Source: Hominisplanchenecus murintestinalis (GTDB lineage Bacteria > Bacillota > Clostridia > Lachnospirales > Lachnospiraceae). From it: a stretch of 64,000 bases of DNA. The stretch is from assembly GCA_004793585.1 (NCBI GenBank), contig SRZB01000002.1, forward strand, positions 124,001 through 188,000, written 5' to 3'. The position numbers and the translations under genes were made by a program. Below are positions 8,710 through 17,665 of the stretch, in pieces. Position 1 is the stretch's first letter; every line of letters starts with the position of its first letter. The notes under the pieces were generated by a model. The model saw only the letters and a program-made list of their open reading frames with translations. It did not search any database and had not been told where the DNA came from.

Positions 8710-10569
8710 ATGAGAAAATTGACTTTGAATGATGAAATATTACTGCAAATCGAAAAGCCCGCCCGTTACATTGGCAATGAAGTAAATTCCGTGATGAAAG
8801 ACCCTTCCAAAGTAGACGTGCGCTTCGCGATGTGCTTTCCCGACGTATATGAAATCGGTATGTCGCATCTGGGGATACAGATTATTTATGATATGCTAAA
8901 CAGGCGTGATGATATCTGGTGTGAGAGAGTATATTCTCCCTGGACAGATTTGGACAAACTCATGCGCAAAAAGAAGATTCCCCTGTTTGCCCTGGAATCC
9001 CAGAGTCCTATCACAGACTTTGACTTTCTGGGAATTACCATTCAATACGAAATGTGTTACACCAACATTTTGCAGATTCTGGACTTGAGCGGGATTCCAC
9101 TGTTGGCAAAAGAGCGGGACGAAGACTCGCCCATTGTTATTGGAGGCGGCCCATGTACCTACAACCCGGAACCTCTGGCTGACTTCTTTGATATTTTCTA
9201 TATCGGAGAAGGAGAGACTGTTTATTTTGATTTGATTGATTTATATAAGGAATATAAGCAGAAAAGACTTGGCAGGAAAGCATTCCTGCATGAAGCTGCA
9301 AAGATTCCGGGAATCTATGTGCCGTCCATGTACCGGGTTTCCTACAAAGAGGATGGAACCATCGCCTCCTTTGAACCTATTTATGAAGATATCCCTGCAC
9401 GGATTGAAAAGCAGGTTGTTATGGAACTGACAGATACCTATTACCCGGAAGCTCCGGTGGTTCCTTTTATCAAGGCCACACAGGACAGAGTCGTTCTGGA
9501 AATTCAGCGCGGCTGTATCCGGGGATGCCGTTTCTGCCAGGCGGGAATGATTTACCGCCCCCTGCGTGAGAAAGATTTGCCGATATTAAAAAACTTTGCA
9601 CGGAACATGCTGAAAAATACGGGACATGAAGAAATTTCCCTCAGTTCTTTAAGTTCCAGTGACTATTCAAATTTAGAAGGCATCGTAAATTTCCTAATTG
9701 ATGAATTTAAAGGTCAGGGCATCAATGTTTCACTGCCGTCCCTGCGCATTGACGCCTTTTCCCTGGATGTGATGAGCAAGGTACAGGACGTGCGCAAAAG
9801 CAGCCTGACCTTTGCGCCGGAAGCCGGCTCTCAGAGACTGCGCGACGTCATCAACAAAGGACTAACCGAAGAAGTTATCTTAAACGGAGCCGGACAGGCA
9901 TTTGAAGGCGGCTGGAATCGGGTAAAACTATACTTTATGCTAGGGCTTCCCACAGAGACAGAAGAGGATATGAAAGATATCGCGCGCCTGGCAGACAAAG
10001 TTGCCAGACGCTATTATGAAATCCCAAAAGAGCAGCGGAACGGCAAGTGCCAGATTACGGTAAGCACATCCTTTTTTATTCCTAAACCGTTTACGCCTTT
10101 CCAGTGGGCGCCTATGAATACAAAAGAAGACTTTCTCGGAAAAGCGAAAGTTGTTAATCAGGAAGTAAAAGAACAGTTGAACAAAAAAAGTATCAAATAC
10201 AATTGGCATGAAGCCGATGTATCCGTGCTGGAGGGCGTGCTTGCAAGAGGCGACCGGAAAATTGGGAAAGTTATCCTGCGCGCTTATAAAAAAGGTTCCC
10301 TATATGATGCATGGGGTGAAAATTTTGATAACGAATTGTGGATGTCTTCCTTTGCAGAAGCAGGAATAGACCCTGATTTCTATGCGATGAGAAACCGGGA
10401 CAAATCTGAAATCCTGCCCTGGGATTTTATTGACTGCGGCGTGACAAAGAAGTTTCTGTGGAATGAATGGGAGCGCGCGCAAAAAGGACAGATAACCCCA
10501 AACTGCCGTATGGGATGCTCCGGATGCGGCGCAAAATCTTACGGAGGTGGTGTGTGCTATGAAGATTAG
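8710..10569 (+). CDS. Radical SAM protein of the TIGR03960 family
   Basis: This 619-residue protein has an N-terminal cobalamin-binding-like fold (VYEIGMSHLGIQ, IGGGPCTYNPEP) and a radical SAM core. The iron-sulfur motif Cx3Cx2C is in RGCIRGCRFCQAG near residues 269-276. The C-terminus is cysteine-rich (CRMGCSGCGAKSYGGGVC). The family is almost always followed by the DUF2344 partner found here and is commonly near RNase G and rplU. The exact reaction is, to my knowledge, not established; an RNA- or ribosome-related modification is a guess from context. A TATAAT-like -10 lies at 8655-8660, with a weak -35. The 3' end overlaps the next gene by 11 nt. Confidence 0.88.
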   Translation: MRKLTLNDEILLQIEKPARYIGNEVNSVMKDPSKVDVRFAMCFPDVYEIGMSHLGIQIIYDMLNRRDDIWCERVYSPWTDLDKLMRKKKIPLFALESQSPITDFDFLGITIQYEMCYTNILQILDLSGIPLLAKERDEDSPIVIGGGPCTYNPEPLADFFDIFYIGEGETVYFDLIDLYKEYKQKRLGRKAFLHEAAKIPGIYVPSMYRVSYKEDGTIASFEPIYEDIPARIEKQVVMELTDTYYPEAPVVPFIKATQDRVVLEIQRGCIRGCRFCQAGMIYRPLREKDLPILKNFARNMLKNTGHEEISLSSLSSSDYSNLEGIVNFLIDEFKGQGINVSLPSLRIDAFSLDVMSKVQDVRKSSLTFAPEAGSQRLRDVINKGLTEEVILNGAGQAFEGGWNRVKLYFMLGLPTETEEDMKDIARLADKVARRYYEIPKEQRNGKCQITVSTSFFIPKPFTPFQWAPMNTKEDFLGKAKVVNQEVKEQLNKKSIKYNWHEADVSVLEGVLARGDRKIGKVILRAYKKGSLYDAWGENFDNELWMSSFAEAGIDPDFYAMRNRDKSEILPWDFIDCGVTKKFLWNEWERAQKGQITPNCRMGCSGCGAKSYGGGVCYED

Positions 10570-11251
10570 AATAAAATTTTCCAAACACGGCGTTATGAAA
10601 TTTATCGGCCATCTGGATATTATGCGCTATTTCCAGAAAGCTATCCGCAGGGCAGAGATTCCGATCCGTTTTACGGAAGGTTTCAGTCCCCATATGGTGA
10701 TGTCATTTGCATCCCCCCTTGGCGTAGGATTGACCAGCGACGGAGAATATATGGATATCGAGGTAAATGAGACAATTTCTTCTAAGGAAGCCGTCAGGCG
10801 TCTGAACCAGGTTATGGTTGAAGGAATGCAGGTATTGAGTTACCGGAAAATCCCAGAAGGAAAAGCAAGCAATGCCATGTCGCTGGTAGCGTTCGCCGAC
10901 TATACCGTCACATTCCGCGAAGGAAAAGAACCATGTACCGGCTGGAAAGAACGGCTGTCTGAATTTGCATCCCTTCCAGCTATCTTAATCCTAAAAAAAA
11001 GCAAAAAAAGCGAAAAAGAAGTAGATATCCGTCCAATGATTCAGGAACTCCACCTACAGGAAAACGGGAAAATTTTCATGCGCTTGTCTTCAGGCAGCGC
11101 CAGTAACTTAAAGCCGGAACTGGTAATGGAAGCTTTCACTGCTTATCTTGGCTCTGAACAGGAACCTTACAGCCTGCTGGTCAACCGTGTAGACCTGTAC
11201 GATGAACATATGATATCGCTGGAAGAACTGGGGGAAGAAATTGGAGAGTAA
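10559..11251 (+). CDS. TIGR03936 / DUF2344 radical SAM-associated protein
   Basis: This 230-residue protein starts MKIRIKFSKHGVMKFIGHLD, typical of DUF2344, which in many bacteria is fused to or encoded beside the TIGR03960 radical SAM protein. GGAGG at 10543-10547 favours the ATG at 10559 over the GTG at 10547. The gene overlaps both neighbours (11 nt each side), so translational coupling is likely. It contains no cysteine motif of its own and is probably a substrate-binding or accessory subunit; that role is inferred. Confidence 0.88.
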   Translation: MKIRIKFSKHGVMKFIGHLDIMRYFQKAIRRAEIPIRFTEGFSPHMVMSFASPLGVGLTSDGEYMDIEVNETISSKEAVRRLNQVMVEGMQVLSYRKIPEGKASNAMSLVAFADYTVTFREGKEPCTGWKERLSEFASLPAILILKKSKKSEKEVDIRPMIQELHLQENGKIFMRLSSGSASNLKPELVMEAFTAYLGSEQEPYSLLVNRVDLYDEHMISLEELGEEIGE

Positions 11252-12434
11252 GCTGATTGTCGTCAAAAAAGACCGCCGGATTTTTACGGTTCTGACAGAA
11301 AACGGGAAAGTATGCGCCCTGTCCTGTTATGGAGAAGAAGAGCAGCCCCTTCTCGGAAATATTTATATCGGGCGGGTGCAAAAAGTAGTCAAGAATATTG
11401 GAGCGGCTTTTATTGAGATTGAAAAAGGGTTCCCGTGTTATTATCCGCTGAACGACTGCGAAACGCCTGTTTATACAAAAAAAATCAATTCTCCCTCCAT
11501 GACGGCGGGAGATGAGGTACTGGTTCAGGTCAACCGCGAAGCTCACAAAACAAAGCCGCCTTCACTCACCACAAACCTGAATTTCACTGGAAAATACCTA
11601 GTGCTTACCACTGGAGCGCTGCGCATCGGAGTTTCTGCAAAATTAGACGGTGAAACAAGAACCCGTTTAAAAACACTGATTAGCGAAATTGCTGGGGGAA
11701 AATATGGATTCATCGTCCGCACAAATGCAAAAGACGCCCGGGAAAATGAAGTTTTGAAAGAAGCAGATTACCTGATTTCTCTCTGTGAAGATACAATAGA
11801 AAAGGCAAAATACCGGAGCGCCTTCACCCAAATCTATCAAACAGCCTCTCCCTGGCTTTCCCAGCTCCGCGACACTTATGGAAGCGGACTGTCCATTGTG
11901 ACAGACGATGAAAAGCTGTATGGACAAATGCACGAGTATCTACAGACTATGCAGCCGGAAGATTTGCCGAGGCTTTCCATGTACAAAGATAAGCTGCTGC
12001 CTCTCTCTAAACTCTACTGCTTCGAAAAAGCATTCAAAGATGCCCTGAACGAGCACGTATGGCTGAAATCCGGCGCTTACCTTGTGATTCAGCCTACAGA
12101 AGCTCTGACTGTTATTGACGTAAATACCGGCAAATACGAGAGTAAAAAGAAGAAGCAAGATGCCTTTTTAAGAATAAACCTTGAAGCTGCACAAGAGATT
12201 GCAAGACAGCTGCGGCTCCGGAACCTGTCAGGAATCATTATCGTGGACTTTATCAATATGGATGCCGCAGAAGATAAAGAAACGCTGATGCAGACGCTAA
12301 AGGAATTCCTGCACCATGATCCGGTGAAAACCGTTCTGGTAGACATGACTGCTTTAAACCTGGTAGAGATTACCCGGAAGAAAGTGAGAAAATCCCTGGC
12401 AGAGCAGGTAGGGATAAAAAAGCAAAATCAGTAG
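11241..12434 (+). CDS. rng: Ribonuclease E/G family endoribonuclease
   Basis: This 397-residue RNase G-like enzyme cleaves single-stranded RNA in rRNA maturation and mRNA turnover. An S1 domain (about 36-110, GNIYIGRVQKVVKNIGAAF) is followed by the RNase core. The catalytic segment TVIDVNTGKYESK carries the Asp of the metal site, and the C-terminal part carries SGIIIVDFINM. It starts with TTG at 11241, inside the upstream gene and preceded by GGGGGAAG. It ends soon after TRKKVRKSL and lacks the CPxC zinc-link that usually follows in RNase E/G, so it resembles the short clostridial form. Its stop codon directly abuts the -35 box of the rplU promoter. Confidence 0.9.
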   Translation: MESKLIVVKKDRRIFTVLTENGKVCALSCYGEEEQPLLGNIYIGRVQKVVKNIGAAFIEIEKGFPCYYPLNDCETPVYTKKINSPSMTAGDEVLVQVNREAHKTKPPSLTTNLNFTGKYLVLTTGALRIGVSAKLDGETRTRLKTLISEIAGGKYGFIVRTNAKDARENEVLKEADYLISLCEDTIEKAKYRSAFTQIYQTASPWLSQLRDTYGSGLSIVTDDEKLYGQMHEYLQTMQPEDLPRLSMYKDKLLPLSKLYCFEKAFKDALNEHVWLKSGAYLVIQPTEALTVIDVNTGKYESKKKKQDAFLRINLEAAQEIARQLRLRNLSGIIIVDFINMDAAEDKETLMQTLKEFLHHDPVKTVLVDMTALNLVEITRKKVRKSLAEQVGIKKQNQ

Positions 12435-12463
12435 TTGACGCAATTTGGAGAATATGCTAGAAT
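12435..12463 (+). promoter_or_regulatory. Sigma-A promoter of the rplU operon
   Basis: TTGACG (12435-12440) and TAGAAT (12458-12463) have 17-nt spacing. The -35 begins on the base after the RNase G stop codon. Confidence 0.82.
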
Positions 12464-12466
12464 ACA

Positions 12467-12550
12467 AAAGATGCCGCTTAAAGAGGTTTAAGTGCTATGT
12501 CCATAGAGGGATAGCCACCGTATTTAGCGAGTAATGATAATAGGAGGTGC
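12467..12550 (+). promoter_or_regulatory. Probable ribosomal protein L21 leader RNA
   Basis: The 5' untranslated region between the promoter and rplU holds a structured-looking segment with a GCTTAAAGAGGTTTAAGTGC block. Its position and block resemble the L21 leader described in Firmicutes, thought to bind a product of the operon for autoregulation. The assignment rests on location and a partial motif, without a covariance search. Confidence 0.65.
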
Positions 12551-12553
12551 CAT

Positions 12554-12859
12554 ATGTACGCAATTATTGCAACAGGTGGTAAACAGTACAAAGTAGCCGA
12601 AGGCGATATCATTAACGTAGAAAAGCTTGGAGTGGAAGCAGGTGAGACTGTAACATTCGACCAGGTACTTGCAGTGAGCAATGACGGACTGAAAGTCGGC
12701 GCTGATGTAGCCGGCGCAACAGTAACTGCCAGCGTGGTTAAGAACGCTAAGGCAAAAAAAGTAATTGTTTACAAGTACAAGAGAAAAACCGGATATCACA
12801 AGAAAAACGGTCACAGGCAGCAGTACACCCAGGTTAAGATTGAAAAAATTAACGGTTAA
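12554..12859 (+). CDS. rplU: 50S ribosomal protein L21
   Basis: This 101-residue protein begins [14 protein letters not shown] and ends with the basic [20 protein letters not shown], both classic for L21 of the large subunit. A TAGGAGGTG ribosome binding site precedes it. It is first in the rplU-prp-rpmA-obgE operon. Confidence 0.98.
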   Translation: MYAIIATGGKQYKVAEGDIINVEKLGVEAGETVTFDQVLAVSNDGLKVGADVAGATVTASVVKNAKAKKVIVYKYKRKTGYHKKNGHRQQYTQVKIEKING

Positions 12860-12864
12860 TCTAT

Positions 12865-13185
12865 ATGATTACCATTGAGATTCATAAAATCGAAAACCAA
12901 TACAGCGGGTTTCTTTCTAGCGGACATGCCGGGTATGCAGATGACGGATACGATATCATCTGTGCGGCAGTATCTGTACTTACTGTAAATACCATCAATT
13001 CCATTGAGACATTTACCGGCGATCCTTTTTCTGTCCGACAGGAGGACGGGCTGGTGGAGTTAGTTCTGGAGGGGACGGTTTCAGAGAAAACTTCGCTGCT
13101 TCTGGATTCTATGATTCTGGGTTTGCAGGAAATTCAAAACAGTTACGGTAATGAGTATATTGAACTGATATTCAAGGAGGTGTAG
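12865..13185 (+). CDS. prp: Ribosomal-processing cysteine protease Prp
   Basis: This 106-residue Prp (YsxB) protease removes the N-terminal extension of ribosomal protein L27 in Firmicutes. His21 in SSGHAGYADDG and Cys33 in YDIICAAVSV form the catalytic pair of the family. The gene lies 5 nt after rplU and 3 nt before rpmA, whose product carries the expected cleavage site. No clear ribosome binding site precedes it, so coupled translation from rplU is likely. Confidence 0.94.
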   Translation: MITIEIHKIENQYSGFLSSGHAGYADDGYDIICAAVSVLTVNTINSIETFTGDPFSVRQEDGLVELVLEGTVSEKTSLLLDSMILGLQEIQNSYGNEYIELIFKEV

Positions 13186-13188
13186 ACA

Positions 13189-13473
13189 ATGATGACAATG
13201 AACCTTCAGATTTTTGCCCATAAAAAGGGTGTTGGTTCTACAAAGAACGGCAGAGATTCTGAGTCAAAAAGATTAGGAGCAAAGAGAGCTGACGGACAGT
13301 TCGTAAAGGCTGGAAATATTCTTTACAGGCAGCGCGGAACAAAGATTCATCCGGGCGTTAATGTTGGACGCGGCGGCGATGATACTTTATATGCTTTAGT
13401 TGACGGCGTTGTAAGATTCCAGAGAAAAGGAAGAGATAAGAAACAGGTTTCTATCGTTCCGGTTTCAGAGTAA
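13189..13473 (+). CDS. rpmA: 50S ribosomal protein L27 (extended precursor)
   Basis: This is a 94-residue L27 of the large subunit, near the peptidyl transferase centre. Mature-type sequence [15 protein letters not shown] is preceded by a nine-residue extension, MMTMNLQIF. The LQxF motif before Ala is the Prp cleavage site known from Firmicutes. AAGGAGG (13174-13180) sits 8 nt before the ATG and overlaps the end of prp. Confidence 0.97.
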   Translation: MMTMNLQIFAHKKGVGSTKNGRDSESKRLGAKRADGQFVKAGNILYRQRGTKIHPGVNVGRGGDDTLYALVDGVVRFQRKGRDKKQVSIVPVSE

Positions 13474-13481
13474 GCAGATGC

Positions 13482-13515
13482 GGCTTCAAATCAATTTGGT
13501 TTGAAGCCCTTTTAT
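13482..13515 (+). terminator. Hairpin between rpmA and obgE (attenuator-like)
   Basis: GGCTTCAAA (13482-13490) and TTTGAAGCC (13500-13508) form a perfect 9-bp stem followed by CTTTTAT. The short T-run suggests partial termination, lowering obgE expression relative to the ribosomal proteins. Confidence 0.5.
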
Positions 13516-13532
13516 ATAGAAGGAGATTATGT

Positions 13533-14825
13533 ATGTTTGCAGACAGAGCCAAAATCTTTATCCGCTCAGGAAAAGGCGGAGACGGCCATGTAAGCTTCCG
13601 GCGGGAGCTGTACGTTCCGGCAGGCGGTCCTGACGGCGGAGACGGCGGAAAAGGCGGAGATATTATCTTTGAAGTGGATAAAGGCATGACGACTCTCGCT
13701 GATTACCGGCACCGCGGAAAATTTTGTGCCGGCGACGGTGAACCGGGAAACAAGAAACGCTGCCACGGAAAAAACGGCAATGACCTGATTCTGAAAGTGC
13801 CTGAAGGAACAATAATCAAAGAATCAGAATCAGGCAAAGTAATTGCAGATATGTCCGGCGGGAATAGCCGCCAGGTCATCCTAAGGGGTGGAAGAGGCGG
13901 CCAGGGAAACATGCATTATGCTACAGCAACGATGCAGGCGCCCAAATATGCCCAGCCAGGCCAAAGCGCCCGGGAGCTCTGGGTAAACCTGGAGCTGAAA
14001 GTGATTGCGGATGTAGGGCTTGTAGGATTTCCGAATGTAGGAAAATCCACCTTGCTTTCCCGTGTAACAAATGCACAGCCCAAAATCGCGAACTACCATT
14101 TTACAACCCTTAACCCGAATCTGGGCGTTGTAGACTTGGAGGGGGGAAGGGGATTTATCATTGCAGATATCCCCGGACTGATTGAAGGCGCTTCCGAAGG
14201 CGTCGGACTGGGACACGAATTTCTCCGCCACATCGAACGTACCAGGGTCATCATCCACATGGTAGATGCAGCATCCACCGAAGGCCGTGACCCTGTTGAC
14301 GACATTTATAAAATTAACGAAGAGCTGCGGGCATACAATCCTGAAATCGCCGAACGTCCACAGGTCATTGCCGCCAACAAAATTGATGCTCTTTATGTTG
14401 GAGACGAGGATCCGATTCAGCGTATCCGGGATGAGTTTGAGCCAAAGGGAGTAAAAGTACTCGCCATTTCCGCCGTCAGCGGCAAAGGACTAAAAGAACT
14501 TTTATACCAGGTACGGGAAATTTTGGACAATCTCCCACAGGAAACAGTAGTATTCGAGCAAGAATTCTTTCCGGAAGATATGGCAATTGACAGTAATCTG
14601 CCTTATACGGTAGAAAAATCAACCGAAGAAGAGAATACTTATATTGTCGAGGGGCCCAAGATAGAAAAAATGCTGGGTTATACAAATCTTGATTCTGAAA
14701 AAGGCTTTGCTTTTTTCCAGAAATTCTTAAAAGAAACAGGAATCCTGGATGAGCTGGAAACAGCAGGCATTCAGGAAGGCGACACTGTCCGCATGTACGG
14801 ACTGGCGTTTGATTATTATAAGTAA
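13533..14825 (+). CDS. obgE: Obg/CgtA GTPase
   Basis: This 430-residue Obg GTPase acts in 50S ribosome assembly and stress or growth control. The glycine-rich Obg fold (1-158) precedes the G domain, with G1 GFPNVGKST at 165-173, switch region DIPGLIEGASEGVGLG and NKID. A C-terminal Obg domain (about 345-430) ends AFDYYK. AGAAGGAG precedes the ATG. The genes around it (L21, L27, YhbY, RsfS) share the ribosome-assembly theme. Confidence 0.98.
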   Translation: MFADRAKIFIRSGKGGDGHVSFRRELYVPAGGPDGGDGGKGGDIIFEVDKGMTTLADYRHRGKFCAGDGEPGNKKRCHGKNGNDLILKVPEGTIIKESESGKVIADMSGGNSRQVILRGGRGGQGNMHYATATMQAPKYAQPGQSARELWVNLELKVIADVGLVGFPNVGKSTLLSRVTNAQPKIANYHFTTLNPNLGVVDLEGGRGFIIADIPGLIEGASEGVGLGHEFLRHIERTRVIIHMVDAASTEGRDPVDDIYKINEELRAYNPEIAERPQVIAANKIDALYVGDEDPIQRIRDEFEPKGVKVLAISAVSGKGLKELLYQVREILDNLPQETVVFEQEFFPEDMAIDSNLPYTVEKSTEEENTYIVEGPKIEKMLGYTNLDSEKGFAFFQKFLKETGILDELETAGIQEGDTVRMYGLAFDYYK

Positions 14826-14845
14826 GATAGAAACGAGGGAAAAAC

Positions 14846-15139
14846 ATGACAAGCAAACAGAGAGCCTATCTGAAAAGCCTGGCAATGACTATGGAACCCA
14901 TTTTTCAGATTGGAAAAGGAAGTCTGACTCCGGAAATTACACACGCAATTTCCGAAGCACTGGAAGCCCGGGAACTGATTAAACTAAACGTACTAAAAAA
15001 CTGTCTGGATGATCCTAAAGCATTGGCTGAAATAGTAGCTGAACGCACCCGTTCCCAGGTTGTACAAGTTATCGGCAAGAAAATTGTCCTATACAAACCC
15101 GGCAAAGGGGACAAGAAAAAAATCATGCTGCCACTGTAA
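14846..15139 (+). CDS. yhbY: YhbY-family (CRM domain) RNA-binding protein
   Basis: This 97-residue single-domain CRM protein binds pre-50S particles in its family. It begins MTSKQRAYLKSLA and has the KGSLTPEITHAISEALEARELIKL core. The conserved GxxG loop appears as VIGKKIVLYK near the C-terminus. It lies 20 nt after obgE. Confidence 0.93.
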   Translation: MTSKQRAYLKSLAMTMEPIFQIGKGSLTPEITHAISEALEARELIKLNVLKNCLDDPKALAEIVAERTRSQVVQVIGKKIVLYKPGKGDKKKIMLPL

Positions 15140-15153
15140 AGTGAGGAAAAATT

Positions 15154-15777
15154 ATGAGTAAAGATTCCCGCAGAAGAGTAGGAATTATGGGAGGCACTTT
15201 TGACCCCATCCATATCGGACATCTGATATTGGGAGAAAATGCCTATCAGCAGTTTGGACTGGACTGCGTGCTGTTTATGCCTTCCGGTAACCCGCCCCAC
15301 AAAAAAGAGCGGAACGGGCGGGCTTCTACGCAGGAGAGGATTGACATGGTAGCGCTGGCTATCGCAGACAATCCTCATTTTGTCCTGTCATTAGAAGAAA
15401 CCCATGAGAACGGCTACACTTATACAAGAGAAACCCTGGCGCGCCTTACCCGTGAAAATCCTGACACAGATTACTATTTTATTATGGGAGCAGATTCCCT
15501 TTTTGCATTTGAGAGCTGGAAAGAGCCGCAGGGAATCTGCGACTTATGTACAATTTTAGTTGCTGTGCGGAATGACGTAAGAACAAAAGACATGGATTCC
15601 CAGATTGCATATCTTACAGAAAAATACCACGGACAAATACAAAAACTGGATACGCCCAACATCGAAATTTCTTCCGAAGCTCTCCGGGAGCATATCAGCC
15701 AGCGGCGTTCCCTTAGATATTATATGCCAAGCGATGTGGCAAAATATATTTATACTCATCATCTTTACAGCTCATAA
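15154..15777 (+). CDS. nadD: Nicotinate-nucleotide adenylyltransferase
   Basis: This 207-residue enzyme transfers AMP from ATP to nicotinate mononucleotide, giving deamido-NAD in NAD synthesis. The nucleotidyltransferase signature GGTFDPIHIGH is at residues 12-22, and the C-terminal ISSEALREHISQRRSLRYYMP is typical of NadD. It precedes yqeK, the usual order in Firmicutes. Confidence 0.97.
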   Translation: MSKDSRRRVGIMGGTFDPIHIGHLILGENAYQQFGLDCVLFMPSGNPPHKKERNGRASTQERIDMVALAIADNPHFVLSLEETHENGYTYTRETLARLTRENPDTDYYFIMGADSLFAFESWKEPQGICDLCTILVAVRNDVRTKDMDSQIAYLTEKYHGQIQKLDTPNIEISSEALREHISQRRSLRYYMPSDVAKYIYTHHLYSS

Positions 15778-15861
15778 ATGCGCATATCTTTGCATAAGCC
15801 ACGCAAAATACTTTCGTATGGATGATATCAGACCATATGCCAAAGCTTTAGGAGGTAAGAT

Positions 15862-16473
15862 ATGGGGCGCTACCATTTAAAAAAAATACAGCACAAATTG
15901 AAAAAAAAATTAGATGAGGACCGTTATGAGCATACGCTGGGGGTACGCTACACCTGCGCTGCTCTGGCGATGCGTTACGGATATGACATGGAAAAAGCAC
16001 AGACTGCAGGTCTTCTTCATGACTGTGCAAAGTGTGTTTCCGATACAAAAAAGATAAAAATCTGCCAACAAAACAGTATCTCCATTAGCAAGTCAGAGGA
16101 GGACAACCCATTTTTGCTCCATGCAAAAGTAGGAGCATACCTTGCCCGTGAGAAATATGGAGTGGCAGAAGAGGAGATTCTGGACGCCATTGCTTTCCAT
16201 ACCACTGGGCGGGCTGACATGGCTCTTTTGGAAAAAATCGTATATATTGCGGATTATATAGAACCCCATAGGAACACGGCGCCGAACCTTGAAGAAATCC
16301 GTACCCTGGCATTCCAAAATATTGACCAGGCCATGTATGTAATACTGAGGGATACCCTGGATTACTTAGAAAAAAAAGGAAAAGGTATTGATCCCATGAC
16401 ACAGACTGCCTATGAATACTTTACCAACGTAATAACAAACTGTAAGTTTTCGGAATCTATGCCCAAAGAATAG
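15862..16473 (+). CDS. yqeK: YqeK HD-domain hydrolase (symmetrical Ap4A hydrolase type)
   Basis: This 203-residue HD-superfamily protein is of the YqeK type, reported to hydrolyse diadenosine tetraphosphate to ADP. Metal ligands are His24 (RYEHTLGV), His53-Asp54 (GLLHDCAK) and a later His in AIAFHTTG. TTTAGGAGG precedes the ATG. An 84-nt gap after nadD shows no recognisable element apart from this ribosome binding site. Confidence 0.93.
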   Translation: MGRYHLKKIQHKLKKKLDEDRYEHTLGVRYTCAALAMRYGYDMEKAQTAGLLHDCAKCVSDTKKIKICQQNSISISKSEEDNPFLLHAKVGAYLAREKYGVAEEEILDAIAFHTTGRADMALLEKIVYIADYIEPHRNTAPNLEEIRTLAFQNIDQAMYVILRDTLDYLEKKGKGIDPMTQTAYEYFTNVITNCKFSESMPKE

Positions 16474-16483
16474 GAGGATGCAT

Positions 16484-16837
16484 ATGAATTCAAAAGAAAT
16501 GGCAAAGCTGGTTTGCCATGCATTAGAAGAAAAAAAAGCAGAAGATATCAAAGTTATCAATATTGAAGAAGTCTCTGTGTTGGCAGATTACTTTATCATC
16601 GCCAGCGGAACCAATTACAATCAAGTACAAGCCATGGCTGACAATGTAGAAGAACTTCTCGGAAAAGCCGATGTCACACCGAAGCAAATCGAAGGCTACC
16701 AGACAGCAAACTGGATTCTTATGGATTACCGTGATGTCATCGTACACATATTTGATGAAGAAAACCGTCTTTTTTACGATTTAGAAAGAATCTGGAGGGA
16801 TGGGAAAAATATTGCAGTAGAAGCGCTGGCAGAATAA
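16484..16837 (+). CDS. rsfS: Ribosome silencing factor RsfS
   Basis: This 117-residue RsfS (YbeB/DUF143) binds L14 and blocks subunit joining in starvation. Conserved pieces include DIKVINIEEVSVLADYFIIASG, the GYQTANWILMDYRDVIVHIF strand and the end RLFYDLERIW. AGGAGG at 16472-16477 directly abuts the ATG at 16478, so the ATG at 16484, with 6-nt spacing, was chosen. Confidence 0.96.
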   Translation: MNSKEMAKLVCHALEEKKAEDIKVINIEEVSVLADYFIIASGTNYNQVQAMADNVEELLGKADVTPKQIEGYQTANWILMDYRDVIVHIFDEENRLFYDLERIWRDGKNIAVEALAE

Positions 16838-16874
16838 GAACACAGCACCGTGTTAAAAATTTGAGGTAGAATTT

Positions 16875-17198
16875 ATGACGGCACAGGTATCAAAGATTGT
16901 TGAAAACGACTTTAGAAAGCGATTAGAACGTGTTCTGTACTTAATAGAATCTTATGGTATTCGATACTCGGAAATAGGTGTTTTTGGCAGTTACGCAAGG
17001 AATGACTATGTTGCTGCCAGTGATATTGATCTCTGTATTATTACTGATTACAGACCGGGGCTAAAAGTCAGCGGCTCCCTCAGAGAAGATGCTGAAGAAT
17101 TGAATGTCGATATTGTTTGGATAACACCAGACAGTTTTCAGAACAGTGACAGCCGCTTTATGACAAATATCCGTAAAGATTACAGGAGGGTTGCGTGA
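16875..17198 (+). CDS. MNT-type minimal nucleotidyltransferase
   Basis: This 107-residue stand-alone nucleotidyltransferase of the pol-beta superfamily has the signature GVFGSYARND followed by SDIDLCII (GS...SDxDL metal site). It is immediately followed by a HEPN protein, the usual two-gene layout. In characterised MntA/HepT pairs the nucleotidyltransferase adenylylates the HEPN toxin and neutralises it. Whether this pair is a toxin-antitoxin module or a metabolic nucleotide-transfer pair cannot be told from sequence alone. Confidence 0.88.
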   Translation: MTAQVSKIVENDFRKRLERVLYLIESYGIRYSEIGVFGSYARNDYVAASDIDLCIITDYRPGLKVSGSLREDAEELNVDIVWITPDSFQNSDSRFMTNIRKDYRRVA

Positions 17199-17199
17199 G

Positions 17200-17664
17200 A
17201 TGAAAAATGACTATTACGATGTAGCCATCAATGACCTGCTATATTTGCAGGTAACGCTGAACACCCCTTATTACAATAACATTGCGGTAAATGCCCAGCA
17301 AGTTGCTGAAAAGATGTTGAAATCCGTTGCGGAGCGAGTATGTGTTGGCGTGGAAAAACTTATGCACACCCACAATCTCAGAGCGCTCTATACAGAGATT
17401 CATAAAATCGAACCTGATTTTATTTTGGACAAAGGCAGCCTGTCTATGTTGAAAGATTTGTATTTTGACGCGAAATATCCTGGAGACAATTTTGTCACAG
17501 TTACACGAGAAGAGTGTGATGAGTGTCTGGAAATCATGTATGCCGTAATAGATGCTGTCCATTCTTTAAGAGCCAAATATAATTTGCCTTGCCAAGAAGT
17601 AGAAGAGAGATATATTTGTCAAAGCACATATTTGGATGAACAACAAAAAACAGGAGGCTTATGA
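17200..17664 (+). CDS. HEPN-domain protein, partner of the nucleotidyltransferase
   Basis: This 154-residue all-helical protein has HEPN features: a paired-helix core (NNIAVNAQQVAEKMLKSVAE), THNLRALYTEI and the DAKYPGD loop. The RX4HXY motif of HepT toxins is absent. A looser R-x6-H (RALYTEIH) is present but sits in a different place, so nuclease activity is doubtful. AGGAGGG at 17184-17190 supports the ATG at 17200, one base after the preceding stop codon. The pair is therefore co-translated. Confidence 0.82.
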   Translation: MKNDYYDVAINDLLYLQVTLNTPYYNNIAVNAQQVAEKMLKSVAERVCVGVEKLMHTHNLRALYTEIHKIEPDFILDKGSLSMLKDLYFDAKYPGDNFVTVTREECDECLEIMYAVIDAVHSLRAKYNLPCQEVEERYICQSTYLDEQQKTGGL

Positions 17665-17665
17665 C

